Part shown: piece after piece, positions 16,705 through 24,469 of the stretch
Layout of the letters: every line of letters begins with the position of its first letter
Position numbering within the stretch: position 1 is the first letter of the stretch
Assembly: GCA_021298335.1 (NCBI GenBank)
Contig: JAJTEZ010000009.1
Location: 1-43,091 of the forward strand
Reading direction: 5' to 3'
Length of the DNA stretch: 43,091 bases
Origin: Saprospiraceae bacterium
Lineage (GTDB): Bacteria; Bacteroidota; Bacteroidia; Chitinophagales; Saprospiraceae
Notes under the pieces: generated by a model
Databases searched by the model: none
The model's input: only the letters and a program-made list of their open reading frames with translations
What the model was told of the DNA's origin: nothing
Program-made: the position numbers and the translations under genes

Positions 16705-17811
16705 ATGTACCAAACGTTCATCAAGTCCAGAAGAATCTATCGCAGGCTGACCTTCCTATTGGCGATTTACTTTGCTCACACTATAGGCATTCTTGGGCAG
16801 GGGATTGATTCGATTCCCCCCGTTTTAAAGCAAGACACACTCATCATTTCAGGTGTTGGCGATATGATGCTCGGTACAAATTACCCGTCAGAAGTACACC
16901 TCCCTCCTCAAGACGGCAAGGAAATCCTTAGCCCTGTAGCGGATCTCTTGCTGGCAGCAGATATTACTTTTGGCAATCTGGAAGGAGTGCTGCTTTCTGG
17001 GGAAGGGCAGCCTAAAAAATGCAGAGACCCTAAAAAATGTTACATCTTCAAAAGTCCCGACCATTACGTCACCTACTTTACAAAGGCAGGTTTTGATGTG
17101 CTGAGTGTCGCCAACAATCACGTGGGAGACTTTGGAGAAACGGGAAGAAAGAATACCGTGCGTCTGCTGGAGGAAGAAAAAATTGCCTTTGCGGGACTTG
17201 AGTCACACCCATATACCCTATTTGAAAGAGATAGTGTTCGCTATGGTTTTTGTGCATTTGCACCAAACACCGGGACAGTAAAAATCCACGACTATAAAAG
17301 GGCTTCCGAAATTATAACACACCTGGACTCGCTTTGCGACATAGTCATCGTATCCTTTCACGGTGGAGCTGAAGGACCATCTCACAACCGGATTACGCGC
17401 CAACAAGAAATGTACCTGGGGGAAAACAGAGGCAACCCATACACTTTTGCAAGAATGGCTATCGACGCAGGTGCTGATGTTGTATTCGGTCACGGTCCGC
17501 ATGTTGTCAGAGCCATTGATTTGTACAAAGACAGATTTATCGCCTACAGTCTTGGAAATTTTGCAACCTACGGAAGATTTAATGTCACTGGGCTGAGTGG
17601 CCTGGCACCCCTGATCTCTGTTTTTACAGATAAAAAAGGGAAATTTTTAAAGGCAAAAATCGATTCCGCCCGCCAAAAAGGGGAAGGTGGGCCACTCCTG
17701 GACCCGAATCATGGTGCTTTCAAAGAGATCAGACGACTTACTTTGCTGGATATTCCTGAATCAGAGCTTGAATTTTATGATGAGACACAGGAGGTTTTCA
17801 GAAAAAAATAA
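16705..17811 (+). CDS. CapA family (poly-gamma-glutamate-type) metallophosphatase-fold protein
   Basis: 368 aa from ATG 16705. A hydrophobic N-terminal segment (about 14-33) gives a signal peptide or membrane anchor. The PGA_cap domain follows: VGDMMLGTN, ITFGNLEGVLL, LSVANNHVGDFGE, IVSFHGGAEG and DVVFGHGPHVV, which are the conserved metal-binding patches of the family (GD, NxE, NNHxxD, H, GHxH). CapA of Bacillus takes part in poly-gamma-glutamate export; most homologues, including those in Bacteroidota, have no known substrate. No capB or capC is nearby, so a capsule role is not supported here. A GTG directly after the preceding stop (16678) would give nine more residues and is the alternative start. 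Confidence 0.82.
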   Translation: MYQTFIKSRRIYRRLTFLLAIYFAHTIGILGQGIDSIPPVLKQDTLIISGVGDMMLGTNYPSEVHLPPQDGKEILSPVADLLLAADITFGNLEGVLLSGEGQPKKCRDPKKCYIFKSPDHYVTYFTKAGFDVLSVANNHVGDFGETGRKNTVRLLEEEKIAFAGLESHPYTLFERDSVRYGFCAFAPNTGTVKIHDYKRASEIITHLDSLCDIVIVSFHGGAEGPSHNRITRQQEMYLGENRGNPYTFARMAIDAGADVVFGHGPHVVRAIDLYKDRFIAYSLGNFATYGRFNVTGLSGLAPLISVFTDKKGKFLKAKIDSARQKGEGGPLLDPNHGAFKEIRRLTLLDIPESELEFYDETQEVFRKK

Positions 17812-17872
17812 TCTTTGCTTGTCATGAAATTTTGTTGAATCAAAGCGGCCAGATATTTTTTATGTAAACCAT

Positions 17873-17901
17873 TTGCCGTTTTCTGAATTTTCTTACATTT
17901 G
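17873..17901 (+). promoter_or_regulatory. Promoter of the aromatic amino-acid operon
   Basis: TTG at 17873-17875, 18 bp, TACATTTG at 17894-17901. The expected start is about 5 nt on, almost at the ATG of the leader ORF (17906), so the leader mRNA may be leaderless. Confidence 0.6.
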
Positions 17902-17905
17902 TTTT

Positions 17906-17971
17906 ATGGTACGTCATTTTTCCACATTTACCGCCTTTTTCTGGTGCTTTAATTTCCAAGAAATGAAGTGA
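17906..17971 (+). CDS. Phe-rich leader peptide of a phenylalanine attenuator
   Basis: A 21-codon ORF (ATG 17906, TGA 17969-17971) lying between the operon promoter and an intrinsic terminator. Six of its 21 residues are Phe (positions 5, 8, 11, 12, 15 and 17), plus one Trp, a composition like that of PheL of enterobacteria. It ends 33 nt before the terminator stem. By analogy, ribosome stalling at Phe codons when Phe-tRNA is scarce would prevent the terminator from forming and allow transcription of pheA. The peptide itself is not expected to have a function. Too short for a homology call; the assignment rests on composition and position. Confidence 0.7.
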   Translation: MVRHFSTFTAFFWCFNFQEMK

Positions 17972-18004
17972 CAGGGCTTTATTGTAAATGTGTCAGTATA
18001 TTTC

Positions 18005-18041
18005 AGGGAGTTCTGTAACAAAACAGACTCCCTTTTTTTTT
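18005..18041 (+). terminator. Intrinsic terminator (attenuator) before pheA
   Basis: AGGGAG (18005-18010) pairs with CTCCCT (18028-18033), extended by TCTG/CAGA across a one-base bulge, with loop TAACAAAA and nine Ts at 18033-18041. It lies 15 nt before the pheA start codon. The upstream segment 17937-17944 can pair with 18003-18010 (four G-U pairs or weaker contacts included), a weak candidate for the competing structure. Confidence 0.75.
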
Positions 18042-18056
18042 CTAAACAATTGAACA

Positions 18057-18938
18057 ATGTCCCAAATCGCAAAATCTGTCAAAAAAATAGTGATCCAGGG
18101 TTATCCGGGCTCTTTTCACGAGGAGGCAGCCTTGCAATACTGGCAAGAAGAAACGATAGAAATAGTTCCGGCTGATACCTTTGATGACTTGGCAGCCATT
18201 CTGGTTGCAGGTAGCGCTGATTTTGCAGTCATGGCCATAGAAAACTCCATTGCAGGCACGATACTGCAAAACTACCGCATCCTCAGAGAGCACGGCTTTC
18301 ATGTCACTGGTGAGCTTTACCTGCGCATCAGACATCAACTGCTCGGCCTACCCGGTAGTTTAGTCACATCCCTTCAGCAGGTTGCCTCACACCCAATGGC
18401 ACTCAATCAATGCCTGCATTTTCTGGCAGAATATCCACAGTGGAAAAGAGTAGAATCTATAGACACAGCCCTGAGCGCCAAAGATATATCTCAGAAAGGG
18501 GACGCCTCAATAGCATGTATTGCAAGCAGTCTGGCCGCTCAAAAATACGGATTGCAAATCCTGGCACCCAACATAGAGACTCATAAGCATAACTACACAA
18601 GATTTTTTATTCTGCAGCGGACAGTATCACCCTGTTCGGCACTATCAGACAAAGCTTCCTTGTACATCAGGATTCCAGACAAAAAAGGACAATTGCTTCA
18701 GGTCTTAAGGTGGATCGATGTATTCGACCTAAACATGAGCCAGTTGCAATCTTTCCCGGTATTAGGGAGTCCGAGGGAATATTATTTTCATCTGGACGTA
18801 GAATTTGATTCACTTTCCCAATACGAACAGTTAAAAGAGAAACTTACTCAGGCAGATATGGGTTTTCATGAAACAGGGGTATATAAACGAGGCAGTCTCT
18901 CTAGCATTTATTTTGCCGACTCAAACACCACACCATGA
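18057..18938 (+). CDS. pheA: Prephenate dehydratase with ACT domain
   Basis: 293 aa. The catalytic domain (about 10-190) carries GYPGSFHEEAA, MAIENSIAGT (60-68), ASHPMALNQC and the active-site NYTRFFIL with Thr181-Arg182-Phe183. The regulatory ACT domain (about 200-275) follows. It converts prephenate to phenylpyruvate in phenylalanine synthesis. In phenylalanine-inhibited enzymes the ACT domain has GALV and ESRP motifs; here they read GQLL (211-214) and QSFP (231-234), so feedback binding may be altered. ATGA overlap with the aminotransferase gene. Transcription is probably controlled by the attenuator just upstream. Confidence 0.93.
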   Translation: MSQIAKSVKKIVIQGYPGSFHEEAALQYWQEETIEIVPADTFDDLAAILVAGSADFAVMAIENSIAGTILQNYRILREHGFHVTGELYLRIRHQLLGLPGSLVTSLQQVASHPMALNQCLHFLAEYPQWKRVESIDTALSAKDISQKGDASIACIASSLAAQKYGLQILAPNIETHKHNYTRFFILQRTVSPCSALSDKASLYIRIPDKKGQLLQVLRWIDVFDLNMSQLQSFPVLGSPREYYFHLDVEFDSLSQYEQLKEKLTQADMGFHETGVYKRGSLSSIYFADSNTTP

Positions 18939-20122
18939 AGGAAGCACTTCGACTGAATCAGATTTCTGAATACTATTTTGTGGCAAAACTGGCGGAAATA
19001 GAGCAACTTAACTCTTCAAGTGAGCTCAAGGTGCTCAACCTGGGCATCGGCAGTCCTGACCTGTCGCCTTCGGAAACTGTACTTGAAACTCTAAAGCAGG
19101 GGATGGATGAACCAGGAGCTCATGCGTACCAATCTTATAGAGGAACTTCCTTACTCCGAAATGCCATTGCCGCATGGTACAAGGACTGGTTTGATGTTTA
19201 CCTGCTCCCTGATAGTCAGATTCTCCCTCTGATGGGTTCAAAGGAAGGCATCATGCACATCAGCATGGCTTTTGTCAATCCAGGTGACAAGGTCTTGACT
19301 CCCAATCCGGGTTACCCATCTTATCGCAGTTGCACTCTCCTGGCGGGTGGTATACCGGTGGAAATGCCACTGAAAGCTACCAATCAATGGAGGCCTGATT
19401 TTGATATACTTTGTAAACAGGACCTCTCCAACCTGAAACTCATCTGGCTGAACTATCCCAATATGCCCACAGGAGCAAAGGCTGACCTTGGATTTTTTAG
19501 GGAAGCCGTGGCCTTTGCCAGAGCCCATAATGCAATCCTTTGCCACGATAATCCGTATGTGTTTTTGCTCAATGACCAACCTCTAAGTGCTCTTCAGGCA
19601 GATGATTCACTGGAAAATGTCCTTGAACTGACTTCGTTGAGTAAATGCTACAATATGGCCGGATGGCGGGTAGGTTCGGTCTGCGGTCACCGAGATCATA
19701 TTTCTGCTATCATGGCATTTCGGAGTCAGATGGATTCCGGCATGCTTAAACCCGTTCAGCAAGCTGCTGCCAAAGCACTTGCTTCAGACCGGCATTGGAC
19801 GTATCAACTCAATTCTACTTATACCCGGCGACAGCAGATTGGCTATAAAATCATGGAAGCCCTACATCTAGAAACGGCAGGAAATGCATCAGGTTTGTTT
19901 TTGTGGGGAAAAGTCGCTACACCTGATATCAACGGAGAACAACTTTCCATTGCGTTACTTCAACAAACAAGGGTTTTCATCACTCCGGGACACATTTTTG
20001 GAAGTGAAGGAGACCAATATCTCCGTCTTTCCCTTTGCAGCCCTGAATCAGATCTTGAGGCAGCATTATATCGGATCCAAACGATGTTTCACCTTGAATC
20101 AGAACAGAGTACAACATATTAA
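18935..20122 (+). CDS. Class I/II PLP aminotransferase, probably for aromatic amino acids or prephenate
   Basis: 395 aa, fold-type I. Visible motifs: LGIGSPDLSPSE, substrate-binding YQSYRGTSLLRNAI, GSKEGIMH (101-108), NYPNMPTG (173-180), Asp205-Asn-Pro-Tyr208 for the pyridine ring, and the PLP lysine Lys237 in SLSKCYNMAGWRVG with Arg245 for phosphate. Family members include LL-diaminopimelate and aspartate/aromatic aminotransferases. Its position between pheA and the DAHP synthase gene, overlapping pheA by 4 nt, makes transamination of phenylpyruvate or prephenate the most likely job; sequence alone does not fix the substrate. Confidence 0.85.
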   Translation: MKEALRLNQISEYYFVAKLAEIEQLNSSSELKVLNLGIGSPDLSPSETVLETLKQGMDEPGAHAYQSYRGTSLLRNAIAAWYKDWFDVYLLPDSQILPLMGSKEGIMHISMAFVNPGDKVLTPNPGYPSYRSCTLLAGGIPVEMPLKATNQWRPDFDILCKQDLSNLKLIWLNYPNMPTGAKADLGFFREAVAFARAHNAILCHDNPYVFLLNDQPLSALQADDSLENVLELTSLSKCYNMAGWRVGSVCGHRDHISAIMAFRSQMDSGMLKPVQQAAAKALASDRHWTYQLNSTYTRRQQIGYKIMEALHLETAGNASGLFLWGKVATPDINGEQLSIALLQQTRVFITPGHIFGSEGDQYLRLSLCSPESDLEAALYRIQTMFHLESEQSTTY

Positions 20123-20150
20123 ATTCAAAAAATCAGCTTAAAAGTAATAT

Positions 20151-21221
20151 ATGACTCAGGCATCAATCTTACAGAAAAAACACCTTCTCATTGCGGGACC
20201 TTGCAGCGCAGAAACAGAAAATCAGGTTCTTGAAACAGCGCAACGACTGAAAAATACAGGCCGTGTTGACGTCTTGCGTGCAGGAATCTGGAAACCGCGC
20301 ACACGCCCGGGCGCCTTTGAAGGTATTGGGGCCAAGGGGCTCCCATGGCTCCAAAAGGCCAAGCAACTTACAGGACTACCTCTTGCAGTGGAAGTTGCAA
20401 AATCGTCTCACGTTGAACTGTGTCTTGAATTTGGTATTGACGTTTTATGGATTGGCGCAAGGACAACGGTCAACCCCTTTGCAGTCCAGGAAATAGCAGA
20501 CGCCCTGAAAGGTACCGATATACCCGTACTATTAAAAAACCCCATCAACCCGGATCTGTCGTTGTGGCTTGGAGGCATGGAAAGGCTGCAAAATGCAGGG
20601 CTTACCCAGTTGGGAGCTATTCATCGCGGCTTTTCTTTTACGGGAGAAAAAATATATCGAAACCGCCCACAATGGCAGATTGCTATTGATTTTAAAACAG
20701 CCATGCCCGATATTCCTATAATCAATGACCCAAGTCACATTTGCGGTAAACGGAACCTGCTACAGCGAGTAGCACAAAAAGCAATGGATCTGAATTTTGA
20801 CGGACTGATGATTGAGTCACACATTACTCCGGATGAGGCATGGAGTGATGCAGCACAACAAATCACGCCAAAAGAATATGCTCTTCTCATAGAAAGTCTT
20901 GTGATCCGGGAAAATGACCCTGCAAACCTGACTGAAAAATCTCAGCTGGACAGGTTCAGAAAGGAGATCGACCTTATCGATGAGGAGATTTTACACATCC
21001 TTGCTTCAAGAATGAAGGTAGTTCGAAGTATTGGTCAATACAAAAAAGAAAATAACATGACCATCCTTCAAAGTAACAGATGGCAGGAAATTCTCCAAAA
21101 ATACATCGAAAGGGGCGTACAAAACGGCCTAAGTGAAGAGTTTATCACCCGCTTGATCAAAAATATTCACGACGAAAGCATAGAACAGCAAGATAAAGTA
21201 ATGTCGGAAGATGTAAACTGA
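20151..21221 (+). CDS. Bifunctional DAHP synthase-chorismate mutase
   Basis: 356 aa. Residues 1-255 are a type I-beta 3-deoxy-D-arabino-heptulosonate 7-phosphate synthase: AGPCSAE (15-21), RAGIWKPRTRPGAFEGIG, WIGARTTVNPF, LLKNPINPD and HRGF, then NDPSHICGKR. Residues about 262-350 form an AroQ-type chorismate mutase domain (LDRFRKEIDLIDEEILHILASRM, IGQYKKENN). The fusion places the first step of the shikimate pathway and the branch-point step to prephenate in one polypeptide, an arrangement known in Bacteroidota, where the mutase domain also regulates the synthase. It starts 28 nt after the aminotransferase. No tyrA lies in the operon; the next gene is murA on the other strand, with only 8 nt between stops. 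Confidence 0.93.
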   Translation: MTQASILQKKHLLIAGPCSAETENQVLETAQRLKNTGRVDVLRAGIWKPRTRPGAFEGIGAKGLPWLQKAKQLTGLPLAVEVAKSSHVELCLEFGIDVLWIGARTTVNPFAVQEIADALKGTDIPVLLKNPINPDLSLWLGGMERLQNAGLTQLGAIHRGFSFTGEKIYRNRPQWQIAIDFKTAMPDIPIINDPSHICGKRNLLQRVAQKAMDLNFDGLMIESHITPDEAWSDAAQQITPKEYALLIESLVIRENDPANLTEKSQLDRFRKEIDLIDEEILHILASRMKVVRSIGQYKKENNMTILQSNRWQEILQKYIERGVQNGLSEEFITRLIKNIHDESIEQQDKVMSEDVN

Positions 21222-21229
21222 ACTACAGC

Positions 21230-22546
21230 TTATTCCTCTATTCTTTCAATCTGTGCACCCAATGCATTGAGTCGGCCGTCAATGTTCTGATATCCCCGGT
21301 CAATCTGGCTGATATTGGAAATAATGCTTTCGCTTCTGGCTGAAAGTGCCGCAATCAGCAAGGAAACGCCCGCTCGGATATCCGGAGAACTCATTTGAAT
21401 ACCGCGTAATTGTGCTTTTCGCTCCAATCCGATAACCGTAGCCCTATGTGGGTCACATAATATAATCTGCGCTCCCATATCAATGAGCTTATCCACAAAA
21501 AACAAGCGACTTTCAAACATCTTCTGATGGATCAGTATACTCCCTCTGGCCTGTGTGGCTACAACCAGCACAATGCTCAGCAAATCTGGTGTAAATCCTG
21601 GCCAGGGAGCGTCATAAATTGTCATGATTGAACCATCGATAAATGACTGAATTTCATAAACATCCTGAGCCGGAATATACAGATCATCATCCTGCACTTC
21701 AATCTGGATACCCAGCTTTTCAAATGTAGAAGGAATAATGCCCAAATTTGGAACGGAGACGTTTTTGATAGTCAGACCAGATTGAGTCATAGCAGCCAGA
21801 CCAATAAAACTTCCGATTTCTATCATATCCGGGAGAATCGTGTGTTCAGTGCCGCCAAGAGATTCGACGCCCTCAATAGTAAGCAGATTTGAGCCTACAC
21901 CGGTAATTTTAGCACCCATCCTGTTCAGCATTTTGCATAACTGTTGCAGGTAAGGTTCGCAGGCTGCATTATAGATTTGTGTGGTTCCTTCTGCCAATAC
22001 TGCTGCCATAACTACATTGGCAGTACCGGTCACCGAGATTTCGTCCATTAGCACATAGTCGCCTTTCAATTTCTCCGCTCCTATAAAAAACTGGTCACCT
22101 GATTCATCGTACTGAAACTGTGCTCCGAGTTTTTGAAAGCCATGAAAATGCGTATCCAATCTCCGTCGACCGATTTTATCTCCACCCGGCTTTGGCAGAT
22201 AGGCTTTTTTAAATCTTGCCAGCAACGGACCCAGCAACATAACAGATCCCCGGATTTTCTTGGCATTTTCCTGATACGCTTCTGAAGATAAATGATCTGT
22301 ATCAACGTCATTTGCCTGAAATATATATTCGTTTTGATTGACTTTCTCCACTTTCACTCCTAATCCTCTGAGCAACTCTATTTGCTTTCGAATATCCAGA
22401 ATATCAGGTATATTTTTAATTGTGACCTTTTGGTCGGTCAGTAAAACAGCACTCACAATCTGCAATGCCTCATTTTTTGCTCCTTGCGGCTGGATCTCTC
22501 CGGAAAGCCGTGCATTTCCCTGAACTCTGAAAGCTTGGTTTGACAT
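21230..22546 (-). CDS. murA: UDP-N-acetylglucosamine 1-carboxyvinyltransferase (Asp active site)
   Basis: 438 aa. EPT/RTPC fold with the family start SGEIQPQGAKNEALQI (Lys24 and Asn25 at the UDP-GlcNAc/PEP site), GSVMLLGPLLARF and the active-site loop LPKPGGDKIGRRRLDTH. The residue at the position of Cys115 in E. coli MurA (PGGC) is Asp123 here. MurA performs the first committed step of peptidoglycan synthesis in the cytosol. Enzymes with Asp at this position (known in Mycobacterium, Chlamydia and Borrelia) are active and insensitive to fosfomycin. Length is slightly above the usual 419. It converges tightly with the DAHP synthase gene without a terminator. Confidence 0.94.
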   Translation of the reverse strand: MSNQAFRVQGNARLSGEIQPQGAKNEALQIVSAVLLTDQKVTIKNIPDILDIRKQIELLRGLGVKVEKVNQNEYIFQANDVDTDHLSSEAYQENAKKIRGSVMLLGPLLARFKKAYLPKPGGDKIGRRRLDTHFHGFQKLGAQFQYDESGDQFFIGAEKLKGDYVLMDEISVTGTANVVMAAVLAEGTTQIYNAACEPYLQQLCKMLNRMGAKITGVGSNLLTIEGVESLGGTEHTILPDMIEIGSFIGLAAMTQSGLTIKNVSVPNLGIIPSTFEKLGIQIEVQDDDLYIPAQDVYEIQSFIDGSIMTIYDAPWPGFTPDLLSIVLVVATQARGSILIHQKMFESRLFFVDKLIDMGAQIILCDPHRATVIGLERKAQLRGIQMSSPDIRAGVSLLIAALSARSESIISNISQIDRGYQNIDGRLNALGAQIERIEE

Positions 22547-22571
22547 TCTGTAAACAACTTTTGATTAGAGA

Positions 22572-22579
22572 CAAATATA
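22572..22579 (-). promoter_or_regulatory. -7 promoter element of murA
   Basis: TATATTTG on the minus strand, 26 nt upstream of the murA start. No TTG at the usual spacing. Confidence 0.35.
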
Positions 22580-22651
22580 TTACAATGTTTTTATATATAA
22601 AAGCATCTTAGACACATTCCCTAAAATCCAGGTTTAAATCTGCTTTTATAA

Positions 22652-23599
22652 TCAGACATCACTATGTCGTTCCCAATAATTCTGGTCTTCAACTTCCTCC
22701 AGTAGTGTCAGGTAATTCTGATAACGTCCTTCATTGATAAATCCTTCTGAAAGGGCTTTCTTTACCGCACAATTGGGCTCATTGCGGTGTGTGCAGTCAG
22801 CAAAACGGCATTGAGGCGACAAGGCAAACATTTCGCGAAAATTGTGGGCAATATCCTGAACTTCCAGATGAGAAAAAGCTAGAGTTTTAATTCCTGGTGT
22901 ATCTATCAGAGAGCCACCTCCGGTCAACGCATGCATTTCTGCAAACGTAGTTGTATGCTGCCCTTTGCCAGAAAAGTCGGAGATCTCTTCAGTTTTTAAT
23001 GTTAAACCCGGTTCGATATGATTGATCAATGTAGATTTGCCAACACCCGATTGACCGGCAACGAGGGTAACTTTGTTTGCAAGCAACTTTTTCACCTCAT
23101 CTATACCGTCGCCGGTAATAGAAGAAGCAGCAATGACCGTGTATCCTAAAGAACAGTACAATTCTCTGAGTTCCTCAAACTGAATTACGTCCTCTGAAAT
23201 AAACAGATCGCTTTTGTGAAAAACTATAATGACCGGTATGGAATATGGTTCTGTCATCAGTAAAAACCGGTCGATGAATCCAACTTTGAGGTTTGGTTCA
23301 CGCATGGTGACGATAAGTAATGCCTGGTCCACATTACTTGCCAGAAAGTGCAACTGATGTCGTTTTCGAGGCGATTGCCGCAGCACATAATTTTTTCTGG
23401 GTTCAATATTTTTAATGATTCCCTGATCCTCTGCATGTGCTTCTTTTTCCACCTGTACTACGTCCCCAACTGCAATTGGATTGGTCAGTTTGAGGTCGTC
23501 GAGTTTCATTTTTCCGGCAAGGCGGCATCGGATGACTGACCCACCGGTCAACAATACCTGATACCAGCTGCCTGTCGATTTTATGACTGTTCCTTTCAT
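22652..23599 (-). CDS. rsgA: Small ribosomal subunit biogenesis GTPase RsgA
   Basis: 315 aa. OB-fold N-terminal domain (about 1-65), circularly permuted GTPase domain with the G4-like FHKSD, then G1 GQSGVGKSTLIN, the RsgA-type stretch SDFSGKGQHTTTF and G3 DTPGIK. A C-terminal zinc-binding pattern CRFADCTHRNEPNC follows. RsgA (YjeQ) helps the late maturation of the 30S subunit. The ATG at 23599 is chosen because it overlaps the stop of the upstream gene as TGATG and gives the usual N-terminus; the frame also allows a start at 23611. Translation is probably coupled to the GGGP synthase gene. Confidence 0.95.
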   Translation of the reverse strand: MKGTVIKSTGSWYQVLLTGGSVIRCRLAGKMKLDDLKLTNPIAVGDVVQVEKEAHAEDQGIIKNIEPRKNYVLRQSPRKRHQLHFLASNVDQALLIVTMREPNLKVGFIDRFLLMTEPYSIPVIIVFHKSDLFISEDVIQFEELRELYCSLGYTVIAASSITGDGIDEVKKLLANKVTLVAGQSGVGKSTLINHIEPGLTLKTEEISDFSGKGQHTTTFAEMHALTGGGSLIDTPGIKTLAFSHLEVQDIAHNFREMFALSPQCRFADCTHRNEPNCAVKKALSEGFINEGRYQNYLTLLEEVEDQNYWERHSDV

Positions 23600-24369
23600 C
23601 AAACCGGGCAACTTTTACTTGAGGACTTATTGACGGCATGGGCTATTTCCCGCAGAAGGGAAGGTGTTTTTTCAAGGATGTTTCCCACAACCACCACATC
23701 TGCCCCGGCACATACTGCCAGGTTTGCTTTTTCAGGTGTATTGATGCCTCCACCCACGATTACAGGTATCTGCACGGTGGATTTAACAGCTCGAATTACA
23801 TTTTCAGGGACAGGATCTTTTGCTCCGCTGCCAGCTTCCAGATAAATCAGTTTCATACCCAGCCATTCTCCAGCCCTCGTAGTATTTGTAATCAAATGAA
23901 GATCAGTACTTTCTATTCCCTTAGTTTGGCTGGCCCGATGTACACTTGTTTCATACCCGCTCTCAATCAATACATAACCGGTAGAGATAATTTCCAAATT
24001 ACTTTGTTCCAAAAAAGGCACAGATGCCACATGTTGACCAATCAGGTAGTCAGGGTTTCTCCCAGAAATTAGTGAAAGAAATAACAAGGCATCGGCCTGG
24101 TGACATAACTGCTGGTAACTTCCCGGAAAGAGGAGCACAGGTAGGGAACAATGCCTTCGTACATTCTGAATAAAGATATCAAGACGAGTTTGAATCGGCT
24201 GGCTGCTTCCAACTAACAACAGATGAACACCTTGATTTTGAGCGGTTTCAAGCATTTTCGGAAGTCCCACAGTATCCACTTTATCAGGATCCAGCAACAC
24301 TGCAAGAAGCGCTTTTTTCTCAGCGGAATGCAATCGGATCATATCTAAAATGGACTTATTTCGGAGCAT
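23599..24369 (-). CDS. Geranylgeranylglyceryl phosphate synthase family protein
   Basis: 256 aa, TIM-barrel PcrB/GGGPS family. The N-terminal AVLLDPDKVD (metal-binding Asp region), GGSS-type VGSSQP, SGYVLIESG, IYLEAGSGA and IVGGGINTPEKA with VVGNIL are the conserved loop motifs binding glycerol-1-phosphate. The family joins geranylgeranyl diphosphate (or longer prenyl chain) to glycerol-1-phosphate, the first ether bond of archaeal lipids; Bacteroidota have a group II member whose product in the cell is not well established. It overlaps rsgA by one base in a TGATG. No other ether-lipid gene is visible in the window. Confidence 0.9.
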   Translation of the reverse strand: MLRNKSILDMIRLHSAEKKALLAVLLDPDKVDTVGLPKMLETAQNQGVHLLLVGSSQPIQTRLDIFIQNVRRHCSLPVLLFPGSYQQLCHQADALLFLSLISGRNPDYLIGQHVASVPFLEQSNLEIISTGYVLIESGYETSVHRASQTKGIESTDLHLITNTTRAGEWLGMKLIYLEAGSGAKDPVPENVIRAVKSTVQIPVIVGGGINTPEKANLAVCAGADVVVVGNILEKTPSLLREIAHAVNKSSSKSCPV

Positions 24370-24409
24370 GGTGGTTATTCCTGCTGTAAATTTACACTTT
24401 CTGGACCGT

Positions 24410-24442
24410 AAAAAAAAAGAGGCTGCCCTAGGACAACCTCTT
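24410..24442 (-). terminator. Intrinsic terminator downstream of the small exported protein
   Basis: On the minus strand a 12-bp stem (24442-24431 with 24428-24417, two G-U pairs) has a 2-nt TA between the arms and a following run of Ts (24418-24411). It ends the transcript of the 24470-25036 gene before the GGGP synthase gene. Confidence 0.8.
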
Positions 24443-24469
24443 CTATCAAATCAAACCATTATTTGATCA

